A stretch of DNA of 64,000 bases from contig NC_085112.1 of NCBI RefSeq assembly GCF_030269925.1, positions 10,913,501-10,977,500 of the forward strand, read 5' to 3'. The notes beneath the pieces were generated by a model. That model made no database searches. It was given only the letters and a program-made list of their open reading frames with translations, and was not told the origin of the DNA. Position numbers and translations under genes: made by a program. The DNA comes from Bombyx mori (lineage: Eukaryota; Arthropoda; Insecta; Lepidoptera; Bombycidae). Each line of letters opens with the position of its first letter. The first letter of the stretch is position 1. Of this stretch, positions 24,181 to 38,400 are shown piece by piece.

Positions 24181-27100
24181 GTAAGAATAACATAAAGTGT
24201 GAAGAAAATTGACATTTAGGATATCTTCAAATATCGATCCTAAAAAATCCGATAATTGATATTTTAGTGGACATTACAACGTGTATATCATGATTCATTC
24301 GTTTGGAGATATCGAAGTCACAATTTCGCATAAAGTCTCTCCCCATCCCAAGCAGAACAGGTGACTGTGTCGTGATACAAACAGGTAGAGTCGTAGCACT
24401 CACGTGTGCGGGCTTTTCGCATCAATTTTGTGTAATGTTCAGCGTGCTTAGTGAGAGTTTTTTAACGTTCTCGATAGCGTAAAAGTTAACTCATCAACAT
24501 TTGTATGCAGTTGGAACAGCGCCTCCAGCGGCAAACGTAGGCAAACTGCATACAGATTTGAGTTAACTTTTACGCTATCGAGAACGTTAAAAACTTGGAC
24601 TAAGCACACAGATAATGATGTTGTTCGTTCCCTCTGGGTCACCTCATACGTCACTCACGGAAGAAGACGGGTTGTGCTAATCTAGGCTGTCATATAAGAA
24701 AAATATGTTTTCATTATGAGTAAACAATTCTAACAAACTAACGGACTGTAAACAAACAAGCAATCAGAATGAGAAACACAACTTAATCAATGTAACAATG
24801 GATTGTTTACGAGTACACAGCTATCGATTTGTTATTTTAATATGAATGAATTCATTGTTTACATTCATTATTGTCACTCGATCGTTAACAAGCATTTGTT
24901 TACTAGATTTATTTTTGTTTGTATACCTCAAAGATTTTCGTGAATGCTTGATTTGATATGTCGAGTAGTCCAAAATTCACGTCAAACCAGACTGGCGACT
25001 AAGTCGCGAATTAATCAGAAAAAAAAAAATCGATTGCATTGATACGGTGTCTGTCATGGAAAATTATTTTTTAATCTAGTAATATGGTAATTTAAAACCC
25101 ATTTACTGTCCATTATGTTTATCTGACACCTTTTGGTGATGCTCAAATGAATTTGTTCTATAACACACGAACTAATGATCTATGTTGCTGTAGGAAAATT
25201 TAAAACCAAAATACGGATTTCTATTTCTCTCGAAAGATCGATAGATCGATCTAAAGATAGAGTGACCAACATAATTGCACTAAAACCGAAAAGTTTTTTT
25301 TTTTTAAATCTTTATTTAAGAAGATTATTCCCCAGGGGAGGGCGGACAAGCCCTGGCCCTCTAAGTGTTTCGGGTCCCCCTCATATATCGGTCTGGGGAC
25401 CGGCGAGGGGGACCTAAGAAGACGTCGTGCAAGCTGCTCTGCACGCGTTTTACGCAAGAGCATCCGGGTGATGGAAGGCCGGCTATCCTCGACCCACGCT
25501 GGTTCTGACCCAGCGGGGTATTCCGTAGGATAGCTCACTCTAACCGGTGCCATCTAGGCGGGCTCCGGATAGCCTGCCGACCGAGAGGGCTGGTTGTCGT
25601 GGCGCCGACGACCGCCAGTCCGGCGTCCCGAGGGGGAGGGTGATGGGAGAGATGTGCTCCGCACTAAACACTTCACTTTCCCCCCTTTGCCTTTTCATGA
25701 GTTCTGTCTCATGTGAGGTTTGGACGTTGGTTGTTGAGCGACAGGAGGTTTTAGTCGGTTCGACTCCGACATGCTCCGCCCGCCGTCCCCAGTGGAGGGC
25801 GGAAGTCCGGCGATTTCCTCCTGAGCAAAAAAAAAAGTGAATATGTCACTCCATTGTGCAACAATAGAGAGTAACAAAATAATGATATAAAAAAAATAAA
25901 GGAAACTGTTATCGTCTCTGAAGGCCCACCAAAACTATTTTATAAAGTGACTTAGCCATTTCGGATTCCCGAAAATCGAAAAGTTGAGAGACACGAATAA
26001 AATATCTCATAATTATCAAGATAAAGATGCAAACCTAACTGTTGGTACCGTGAATCGTTAACGCCCACGTATCTGTTATTTTAGTACCAGTTTCTCCATA
26101 CAAGGTTTATCTAACAGATTAATGATTATTTCAAACCGTTATCTAGTTAATTGTCAAAGAACTAATGATGGCGGCCATTGAAATGATCTCTAAGTATTGT
26201 ATAGTAATAGGTATTGGCCGTAAAGTTGTTGTGTTTTTGTTTCGAAAAAGCTCTGTTATGACTACCCGCAAAAATTATAGTTTGCGTAATTACTGGTAGT
26301 AGGACCACTTGTGAGTCCGCGCGGGTGGGTACCACCACCCTGCCTATTTCTGCCGTGAAGCAGTAATGCGTTTCGGTTTGAAGGGTGGGGCAGCCGTTGT
26401 AACTTACTTGAGACCTTAGAACTTATATCTCAAGGTGGGTGGCGCATTTACGTTGTGGATGTCTATGAGCTCCAGTAACCACTTAACACCAGGTGGGCTG
26501 TGAGCTCGTACACCCATCTAAGCAATAAATAAAAAAAAAACTTCGTTTTCAGAATTGAACAGTATCACGCTGTGGTCAGTGCATGTTCAATTAAAACCAA
26601 ATTTTATCCGTTGTTATGTGTCAACAATATGTGTGAAATATAAAACAGAGAATATAATTTTTTTCTCAGGTGTCTGTAGACGAAAAAAATCTATGATCAG
26701 TGTATGTTGTTAGTGATGTTAATACGACAGTGAGATGTCTCTAGTTAGACATAAGATGAAATGTTTCAAGATTACAATGACTCTTTATAATTCGAATTGG
26801 TGTGCGGATTCGTGGTAGAAATAGTTAGGACGGTGATATCTATGTACATATCTGAGCGGGCTCACAAGCCGTCCATCAGAATTCTACCAGAATCTTACTA
26901 ATACGGCATAGTGACGGGGATAGTAGAGAGATATCTGGAAAAGCTCTGATTGTTTTATATGTATTAGTGGTCTACCGGTAGTCGAAATTCGACTATAATT
27001 AATTGAAATTATAAATTTGAACATTATTATGGTTCTATTGTCAAAGACTATTATTATATTATACTTCTATAATCACAGATTTCGCCAAGACTACACTATA

Positions 27101-30100
27101 GACAAATAATATTAACGACAAACAATATAAATCTTTTCTCAATTTGACCACAGACTTTAAACAATAACAAAAGTTTGATAATAAACAAAGAGTATATATG
27201 CGTGTGTGTGTGTGTTAAGTACGTGATAGTGTATGTCATGTTTTTTTATTGATTTAATGTATTGTTTAGGCATAATTAAAAAAAATTGCATTCTGCACTC
27301 CTTCTCTTTATTCTCTATAAGTGTGGGAAATTTCATACTCCTCCGTCCGCGCAATTTTCGTAAAAACGGATACAATGTTTTTGCTTCACGTATATACTCA
27401 GACCTTGCTTACGTTTTGCTTTTAAACTTACAAGCGTTTGTCCGATGATCGAATTTCGACAATAAACACTAATGCCTCAAGACTTAGATTAATTTGTGCA
27501 TTACATTATGTGTGTTGGTTATTTACATTTTGAAAAATAAAAACAAAAAAATTGGTAGCACTAAATTTCGTCAATGCTACTTCAAACTAAAACACACACA
27601 AAATCGGTTTACAACAAGAGGAGCTGTTTCATCTTTGCCCGTATGTAAATTAAATCTCTAATGCTTTTCTGGATACTATCACTAAGTGCATAATTATCAT
27701 TATCATTATCCTAAAGATAAAGTTTAGACATTTTAACAGTCCTTAGCTCAGTTTTTCTTCACTGTTATATTATTATGTATCAGAAATATAGAAGTAAGAT
27801 ACTAAAGAAAGTACACTCAGATCCAGAATACCAAGTATCTGTTAGCAAAACAACTTTATACCTAGAGTCCTTCTTCAGACGAGGCTTGCGAGGGGTACTT
27901 AGCGTTAGTCAGTGGCTTGACTCTACTCTTGGCTTTGCTGAAGTCCACAAGTGACGGTACAAACCCACCATCAGGTTTTTTTTATTGCCTTAGTAGGCAG
28001 ACGAGCATACGGCCCACTCGATGGTGAGTGGTTACCGTTGCTCATAGACGTCAGCAATTCCAGGGACAGTGTCAAGCCGCTGCCTACCGTAGACCGTACG
28101 CCCGTCGGCCTGCAAAGACAATAAAAGAAAAGTATTTCCTTTAGTTTTTGTGAGACATTGATACAAATTTAATTTTACGATATTATAATCTCTCGTTTTT
28201 TTTATCGTTATATTATTTTCGACGTTTTCATTACAGTTTTCTTGGTCACGGAATTAATATGATATTATAATGACAATAAACAACTCGAGATTAAACTCCA
28301 AAAGTAATTTCAACCATTTATCTTATAGATTATACAATCGACTACGACCGATACCGGATCTCATGCTAAAGTACTAGGGATCAATAACCACTTCACTAAC
28401 AAAAATGCATACATTTTATAATTTTTAAAAGCTTAGTTGTTACAAATTTAATTGAAAAATGTAAACTATAAAGTAGATGATTTATCACCCTGCCAAAGAA
28501 GTTTACGATAAAAGTTTCGTTATAATCTTTTGGTATTCAGCTAAAGCATTAAAACCGCTTAACATAAGCTCAGTTACATAATTTTATAGCGTATTGCGGC
28601 TTTGGATTTAATAATTTAAGAGTAGATACTATATTCTAAATATTTTAATATGGTTAAAATATGTATTAAATTACATATTAGGGACAGTTTGTTTACAGTT
28701 GCAGTGCGTCTTGTGAGCCCGCACGAATAGGTACCACTCCGACTATCTCTGCGGTGAGGTAGTATTGCGTTTTGGTTTGAAGGGTGGAATACGTGATATA
28801 CACACACTGGGATAGCACTGATACGTGGTCCTTGACTATGGGCCTTATCAGTGTTAGGTAAAGAATGTAATTATATGGCAACACTGCCAGACTGCATACG
28901 CCATTAAAATGAGTCACACAGAGCCCATGTCATTTTTATTATAAAGTATAGCTACACGCTACAACCCGGCCATTCTATCACTTCATAATCCGAAGGCTTA
29001 AGGTCACCCAAAGAGCAACAGAGAGGGCTATGCTCGGAGTTTCCTTGTGAAATCAAATCAGAAATGAAGAGATTCGCAGGAAAACCATGGTAACCAGCAT
29101 AGCCCATGGGTTTGCGAAGTTGAAGTGACAGCAGGCATGGTACATTGCTCGTAGAACAGATGAACTCGCTGGGGCCGAAAAGTTCTTAAGTGACGACCGC
29201 GTGCTGGAGGGAAGACGTAGCGTGGGTAGGTCTCCCACGAGGTGGAACGAAGACCTGCTAAAAGTCGCGGGAATTCGTTGAATTTCGTTATTGCGGCGCA
29301 CCTTAGGGGAGACCTATGTCCAGCAGTAGACGTTTGTGGGCTGAAATATAGATACAATGTACCTATATACAATTGAGATCTAGATCTCATATCTGGCGTA
29401 CTGTGAGCTTTTTAAAACCGTTAATGATAGAAATAAAAAAAAACGATCGCTATCAAACAATGGAATGGAAAGAAATGCTTTTGATATCTTGATTTTTTCA
29501 ATGCTGAAAAAAAGCTTTTCTCATTACAGAAATTTAGAAAAACGAAACATAATTGTACTAAAGAATGATCATAACACGTTATTTAAAATGAATCCTTATG
29601 TTTATAATATACTTATACTTATGTACATGTACTTATGTATGTATTTAAGGAATAGAAAGCACTTCATAGCAGTTACAATTCAAATACCGTTGGACAATCA
29701 TTAACAATCTCACGTGCTTACGTAATCGGCAATTATTGGAGGGAAGCCAGACCTAAGTCTTGCGTTAATTAGCCGACGGCTCAACGTAGTCCCAGAGAAC
29801 TCTGCACCTGTCCTTTTCAATATTTATGGCGGTCTGTTAGACTCGAGCTATTCCGTTAGGTAGATAGAGACTATGGAACTTTGATGTGTGACGTCATAAT
29901 TAGAATCGAAAACCCCTCAGGCGAGATGTAGTCTTCAGTGTTATGGGTACCGAAATTACATAACATTACTATTTTTTTTCTTTTTTGTGTCTTATGAATA
30001 GTGAAATGTGTTATATTATTATTTTGTGTTTATGATTATACTAGCGACCCGTCCTCGCTTCGCTTCGGAAACATTAAAACACACATGAAACCAAAAAAAA

Positions 30101-32368
30101 AATTAAACAAAAATTAAAAAAAGTAGCATGTTCATCAGGGACAATGTCAGCTTCTAATGGAAAAAGAATTTTTCAAATCGGTCCAGTAGTTTCGGAGCCT
30201 ATTCGAAACAAACAAACAAACAAATCTTTCCTCTTTATAATATTATTATAGTATAGATATGTGAGAATATTTATACAGATATATGGTATGGTATAGATAT
30301 ATAGATATACGTGTACATTTTACATTATTATTATGATATAATAATATGTAAGGCGTTGTATCTCAGATAATGCCTTAGGCAGTAAGTCCGCTACTGTACT
30401 TTTGTAAATAAACCTGCATAAATAAGAGACAAAAGCAGTACATACACTCAGATTCACAATTTTTGAAATGAAATACGTACTTAACAATTGTTCACGATTG
30501 ACTTCCACGGTGAAAAAATAACACCGTGTAATAAAAATCAAACACGCAAAATTATAATTTGCGTAATCACAGGTGGTAGGACGTCTTGTGAATCCGCACG
30601 GGTAGGTACCATCACCCTGCCTATTTCTGCCGTGAAGCAGTAATGCGTTTCGTTTTAAAGGGTGGGGTAGCCGTTGTGCTGTTAAAACTGAGACCTTACA
30701 ACTCATGTCTCGAGGTGGGTGGCGGCATTTGCGTTCTAGATGTCTATAGGCTCCGGTTATCACTTAACACCAGGTGGGCCGTGAGTTCGTCCACCCAGCT
30801 AAGCTATAATTTTTATTTATTAAATAACTGTTAGAAAAACAACTATATACCTAGTAAGAAGGACTCTTCAATCGAGGCTTGCGGAGAGTTCTCAACGGTA
30901 GGCAGCGGTTTGGCTTTGCTCCTGGTATTGCTAATGTTCACGAGCGACCATAAACACACACTATTAGGTGGGCTGTAAGTTCGTGTGCCTACAGGGGCTA
31001 TAAACAAAATGTAAAGTTTATTATTTAATAGAGTCGTGACGTGCAATCATAAAATCGAATTACTAAATTGTCTGTTTGTATTGTTGAAAAGTGCAATTCT
31101 GAATTAGTATAATTGCAATGAGTATCTCCGCAGTCTCGACGTCCTGCTAAATGGCGTTTAATTGCGAACACTCGTAAATACTTTCGTGTTATGACTGTGA
31201 ACTAATTTGTGTAAATATTAGTGTAAATGACCTTTGGTTTTTAGATTATTAACTATTTTATTATGTTAGGGCGAAATCTAGTGGATTTTAACTTTAACAC
31301 CAAAAATCTTTATTAAAAAAAGAAACGGTAACCACTTAACATCAGGTGGGCCGTTTGTTCGACTGCCTACAAAGGCAATAAAAAAAAACTCATCAGGAAA
31401 GCCGAAGACTGCCATTGATATTCATCTTCTTTTAAAATAAATTTAGTGTGCCAGTGTGAACTAACTAAAATAAACCGATCTTCCTACATTCTATATAATA
31501 TTATAGAACTTTCATATCAAATCTTATTTCGGTTAGAAATTTTAAATGGTAATATTTTGAATTCGGCCGGATAGTATTCAAAGGAGAAACAAATTTGTTT
31601 CTTTATTAAACACATTTTCTATGGCTATATTACCATGGATGCCATACAAGAATGCAAATTTTATCTAAACTGCAATAAACTACTTTAAAACTGACGCGAA
31701 TGTCTTATAAATATGAATGGGCATTAGTAAATTAAGACTAAGGAATAATAAAATAAACATATTGATATATAATAATTCTATACTATTTTATATAAAATAC
31801 ATAAGAAAAGTATTCTATATCTAAGAGATCTTTTTTACCACTTTCATCAGAATTATTTAATAGCAACAGAATATTCATCATGCTATTTTACTACTTTTTA
31901 GTTTAAGCGGTGACATGTATTAAAACATTTCTTTTTTCATTTCAGAATATGTTAATAATATTGATGTGTTAATAACGTAAGAATTTTTGTTCCAAGGTCC
32001 ATGCGAAGTGGAAACGGGTCAATCGAGTATTATAGTCGATATCGAAGAAAGCAGAGGAGATCGTAAGTTAAAGGCATAATAATATAAAACTCTCCTGTTG
32101 TTTTTACTGCATATGCTATACGCAAGAGTCAGCAAGCTGAAGTGGCAGTGGGCTGGCATTATATGCCGTAGGACTGACGATCGCTGGAGCAGACGGGCTC
32201 TCGAGTGGAGACCGCGCAGCGGAAGACGTAACGTGGGATGCCCCCTGGCTAGGTGGTGCGATGACCTCCGAACGGAGGCTGGTAAGAAGTGGATGAGGAG
32301 AGCTGTAGACCGGGCTCAGTGGTGTGGATTGGGAGAGGCCTATGTCCAGCAGTGGACGACTGGGCTGT

Positions 32369-32409
<41 letters not shown>

Positions 32410-35400
32410 CTATACGCAAACATATGCAATCTAACTTATCTTACCTGGGGTCGAGGATTATCAATGCTATCATGAAGGAGATACCTGCAGTCATTTTTCT
32501 TAGGTTTAAATGATAACATAAAAATATCTATAATGGCTCCATACTTCAAACAGGAGCACAATGTTCACGATTGACTTCCACTGTGAAGGAATAACATTGT
32601 GTAATAAAAATCAAACCCGCAAAATTATAATTTACGTAATTACTGGTGGTATGACTACTTGTGAGTCCGCATGGGTAGGTAACCACCACCCTGCCTATTT
32701 CTGCCGTGAAGCAGTAATGTGTTTCGGTTTGAAGGGTGGGGCAGCCGTTGTAACTGAAGACCTTAGAACTCATATCTCAAGGTGGGTAGCGGCATTTACG
32801 TTGTAGATATCTATGGGCTCCGATAACCACTTAAAACCAAGTGGGCTGTGAGTTCGTCCACCCATCTATGCAATAAATAAATAAAACATGACGCTTGACC
32901 GACGGCGACAGGACGTGTGGTTACGCAGTATAGAGAACTAACCGATCTTGAAATTAGGCAGTAATTTTGATACAGAAACAAGACGAGGAAACTGCAATAC
33001 CGCTCATAACAGACTTAAACGGTTAAATCTTATCAATCCCTATCTCTCATAGTGATTGAAGTCTCAAGATATTACTGTAAATGCAGTCGTTGTTCTTCAA
33101 ATTGAAACGAATAATAATGGTTAAGTACCCGTACGATGACTGGGTTTGTGATGTTTAGATTTTTGGTGTATAACAATACACATCCTTATTCCAATACTCC
33201 TTAAAGGAAGATGTGGTTTTTGGTTCCAAGTGCTTGCTCCGAGGCCCATCCGCATCTCTGTAACGGGACGCGAGGTCCCCACGTATTTAAAGTAAGACTC
33301 TGCTAATGAAATCACGACTCCCATTTCAGAAGTTAACCAAAGCACGGTGCCAGCAATCTTGCCAGTAGTGGGGGAGCCAGATGTGGATGTAGTATTATCG
33401 ACAGTGTTCCCTAAGGGGCCAACGCTGTTTCAGCTCGATGGAAAACGCTTACAACTACTCCAGCCCCTCGATAGAGACGCGGACAACCTCTCACATATGG
33501 TCTTTCAGGTAAAGATAAGCCTTAACAAATCAACTGTTTTAAATGATGAAACACATTACAAAATTACTGGTGGCAGGACCTCTTGTGAGTCCGCACGAGT
33601 ATGTACCACCGCCCTGCCTATTTCTGCCGTGAAGCAGTAATATGTTTTAGTTTGAAGGTCGGGGCAACCTTAGATATCTCAAGGTGGGTGGCGCCTTTAC
33701 GTTGTAGATGTCTATGGGCTCCATTAACCACTTAACACCAGGTGGGCTGTGAGCTCGTCCACCCATCTAATAAACAACAGTTTTTTTTTTCAATTAGTTT
33801 CTAATGAATATAAACCGATTTCAACGAAGTATAAATGAGTGTATCATCAATGTAGTGGAATTTAGTGAAATATTCAATAATAAGGAAAACTCAAAAACTA
33901 GTGGTCCGTTCTTGATAAAAATAGAGTAGCAACAGAGCAAAAAAAAAAATAACCTACTCCCTTTTTAAGTCGGTTAAAAACAGCGCTTAACCTCCTTATA
34001 TAGCTGCTTATTTTCTGACTGTAAACTATCATATAAAATTAAATAAATAAAATTAATTAACAGCTCGTAGCCACTTATAGCAATGGCGCATCATTAATAT
34101 CTAAAGTTGTGTGTACGCAGTAACAATCCTATCTTGTGAAATTGCCGATAATTAACTGTATTTTATGGTTTCCATAATTATTTTAAATACGTTGTAATTG
34201 ATAATGAAAAGAAAACTTCTTTTACGGTTACTAATTAAACTAAACTATAGGTGCCTACAGCTTTATCGCATTTTTAAGAAATATTTATAAGTTACTTTTT
34301 ATTTTTTTATACGAAAATTACGTTTAAAATGTCCAGTATTATAACAGGGCAATTTCGGAAGTTCAAGACCTATGATTTTGTTATTTTGAAGTTTTTTTTA
34401 TTATTTTATTGCTTAGGTGGATGGACGAGCTCACAGCCCACCTGGTGTTAAGTGGTTACTGGAGCCCAAAGACATCTACAACGTAAACGCGCCACCCACC
34501 TCGAGATATAAGTTCTAAGATCTCAGTATAGTTACAACGGCTACCCCACCCTTCGAACCGAAACGCATTACTGCTTCACGGCGGAAATAGGCAGGGTGGT
34601 GGTACCTACCCGTGCGGACTCTCAAGAGGTCCTACCACTAGTAGACAACATGTAGTTTTAGATATGAAAAGAATATAATATATGGATAGGCAGAAATGCT
34701 TAGTATGTTTATTACAAAAATACTATTCTAATGTATCTAAAATTGGATTGTGCGTTGTAAACAAATTTAAATATTATAATTAACGGCTGTCTGGTGTAGT
34801 GGTAAGTGACATGGTCACTACACAAGGGGGTCGCGGGTTCGAATCCCGCCAAGGGAAGATATTTGTATGATAAATATAAATGTCTTTTCCAGGGTTATGG
34901 ATGTATATTAAATATGTGTATGTGTATAATAAAAATCTTATATTTATTTCCGTTATCTGGTACCTGTAACACAAGTTCTTTACGAACTTATCACGGGACC
35001 AGTTAACGTGGCGTGACTGTTAGTAAATATTTATTTATTTATTTTATTTATTTAATTGTAATATTGCAAAACAAAAATAGTGAAAGTTATAGGCCAGAAT
35101 TTAAAGCTATTAGAAATTTGTCATCGCGTAATATAAATAATAGCTAAAATAAACAGAAACATGTCACAAATTGAGACATGACCACCGGTGCCGGTGGGTG
35201 GCTAGAGCTTTCGATCTGTGATCTTACCACACTAATTTATTGCATTCACTTTGAGCTCCATTCAAAGATTTCAGATCATTGGATTCTAATCTGAAAATTC
35301 AATGCGTTAAGGAACGTAATCGCTTGCTTTTAAATCATTTCCAAATATGAACTTATTATCAAGAAGCCTGAAGGCATAACATCGATCTGCATAATATAAT

Positions 35401-38400
35401 TAATCGTCGTCAGTGACTAATGTTGTCAATAATTAATGAACTGGTTTGGTTTCCAGTTGGTGTGCCAAGTGAAAGCTACGAAGAAGCGTCGGACCATACC
35501 TGTGATAGTGAGAGTGTCGGATATCAATGATAATGCGCCCGTGTTTCAGGGGACTCCGTATGAAACTAGCGTCTCTGAGGTACGATGCGATTTTGATAAT
35601 TTGAAACTTAAATTGAACATAGATTGGATTTTGAATAAATAGAAAAATGTTATGCTAATATTTATTTTTAAAAAAAATCTAGAATAAACGCAATAATAAC
35701 AATGACTTACAAAAATACTAATTTTTAAAGTGTATACGTTAATTTTAAGCACCTATGATGCAGTTTAAAGGCACCGATCTTGATAACACCACCGTAATCA
35801 AACAAACAGATAATAAAACTTTCGCCGTCACAGATATTCATAATTTCATATCCTACGCAAATTGTATTTGAAGATAATAAGACACCCTTATTTTTTTAAT
35901 TCGGGTCATCTTTCTACCTGCACGTGGTGATAGGAACGCCAATTTAGATGTAAATAAAACAAACTAAAATTCTAGATTTAACTTGACCGTCCAATAATAG
36001 CAACATGATGTTACGTTGTGTGGAGACCAAAATTTTGGCATTCAATCGATTCGCAATTCGAATGATACAGTAGGTATGTGAATAGAATAGATTCGTTAAT
36101 TCACTAATAAATTCGAATCCGAAAAGTGATTTTATCGGAACTAGTGGTAGTAGTAGCAGTAGCCGAAATTCTACTATAATTAATTGAAATTATAAGTTTG
36201 AACATTATTATAGTTCTATAATCACAAATTTCGTCAAGACTACACTATAGACAAATCATATTAAAGATAAACAATATTAACCTATTCTCAATTTGACCAC
36301 AGACTTTAAGCAATAACAAAAGTTTCCCAATAAATAAAGACTACATGTGTGTGTCAAATACATGGTAGTGTGTGTAATGTTTTTTTTTATTGATTTATAC
36401 ATTAAATTTTCATGCATAATTAAATAACATATTAACATTCTGCACTCCTCTCTATATTCTCTATAAGTGTGGGAAATTTCATAGTCCTCCATCCGCGCAT
36501 ATTTCGTAAAAAGGGTACAAAGTTTTTGCTTCACGTATTAATATATAGATGATGTTTTCACTTAAATATAGTTGGCTCCGATTGGCACGACGATATTCGA
36601 AGGGATTCGAGCAGTTGACATCGACGCTGGAGTTAATGGCTTGTCAGAATACTTCATAATACAGGGAGATAACCAGACATTGGATTCAATGAACGCCGCT
36701 GACGGGTACAGCCATTTCGCCATTCCGATACCTCATGTTGGACACGTCACAGTTAACAAGAGTTTGGATTACGAACGAACACAGAAGTATCTAGTCACTA
36801 TTGTTGCTTCTGTAAGTATTATAGCAATAAGAGATTTATATGAGTCGACTATTATCAAAGCCGGCAATGTGACTTTTGGACAATTATTGGTAAATCAGAA
36901 AAACGAATTATTGACTTTGTATTCCATTGGCAGTCACAAAACTCTTCTGATCGATATCTTAGATAAATAACAGGTTAAGTATTAACCTTTATTTAATGCA
37001 GGTTTTGAACCGTATTCTTTGAAGGAGACGATTATATTCAAATCAATTTGTATTGACATATCAATAACATTTTTTTGTCCAAATGCACAGATTGCCACCT
37101 TTGATAATAGACGACTCATATATTGAATATTTACTGGCGGTAGGACGTCTTGTGAGTCAGCAAGAGTAGGTGCTACCACTCTGCCTGTTTCTGCCGTGAT
37201 GCAGTAATGCGTTTCGGTTTGAAGGGTGGGGCAGCTTTTGTCCTGTAAAAACTGAGATTTAGAACCCATATCTCAAGGTAGGTGGCAGCATTTACGTTGT
37301 TGGTAGATGTCTATGGGCTCCGATAACCATTTGTCACCAGGTGGGCCGTGTGCTTGTCCAACCATCTAGGCAATAAATAAAAAATTAAAGAAAGAACCAG
37401 ACTATGGTACATTGTTTTTCTTCCTATGGGATATAAAATCGCAAAGCCCATAGGTAACACCACATCAATGCCGTTACTTTTAAGCCGATTAAGTCGGCCT
37501 TTCTAAACAGCTTTTCATTTAAGATACCGAGCTTTTTTCAATGTCACTTGTGTCCACCAGACTCCCACCAGATATCTCGAGCTTAGTGGATTCTATGAAC
37601 ACCATTTATGGTACATAAGCGTACCACCAATCTTTGCAAGAAATGACATGTTCTCATTATAGAATTTGATAGCAAATTTCGCCTTAATCTTCTTAAGGAT
37701 CGTGCCCGTGATAACAAAAGACGGTTGTCAAGTACAACGACGCTAACAGTGAACGTTCAAGATGATGATGATCAAGATCCTTCATTCATATACAAAGGCT
37801 GCACCCTACACGAAGGAGCTTGTTTCAACCCCGAATATGCCAGTTACGTAAGTTGTTCTCTGCAAAGACTTAGGGTTGCTGCTAGTTTATCAGAACCCGT
37901 GTTTGTGTTATTTCATATCACGGACGGGCAATTAACGACTTGGGGTAAAGTTTGCATATTTTTAATGGTCCTCTATAAGTATTGCTGAAACAGCTGCAAA
38001 TTGTAATTTTATTTTTATTGTTTACAGACGCACGTACTAATGTTCACGTAATAGTAATTCGGCATTGTAATTTATGTAGCATACTTAAGCCATGGCCACA
38101 ATCAAAATCTTGCTTACCGTTAGAATTTTTTTTCTGAAAGTAGCTTGCAGGGACATGGAAAATTTCAAAACGGATTCTAAGTAATAACTTTGACCGAATG
38201 TTAGTCAATCCATAGCAGGAGGCCGATCAATATGAATAAGGGATGAATTTCAATTTTAGTTCAGAGTTAGTTAAAGAATTAATTGGTTTTCTGGTATATT
38301 GGTACTCGAATGAGTTTCATCTAACCATAAGAAAGGAATGGAATGTTCTAGCTAGGGTCCGTTAGACATTAGGCTGTTCTGCTATTAATCAAAAAGAGGT

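Noticed and set aside
25251..25840. Overlapping ORFs on both strands in GC-rich DNA
   Set aside because: High GC reduces stops; the block looks like a retrotransposon 3' region and no peptide family is recognisable.
29053..29390. Minus-strand ORFs of 82-110 codons
   Set aside because: Antisense shadows of a decayed LINE C-terminal region.
32098..32475. 125-codon ORF as a host gene
   Set aside because: It is the C-terminus of a LINE with an ATG-repeat tail.
34785..34860. Functional tRNA gene
   Set aside because: Box motifs are present but the acceptor stem does not pair, and the sequence runs on into a SINE body.
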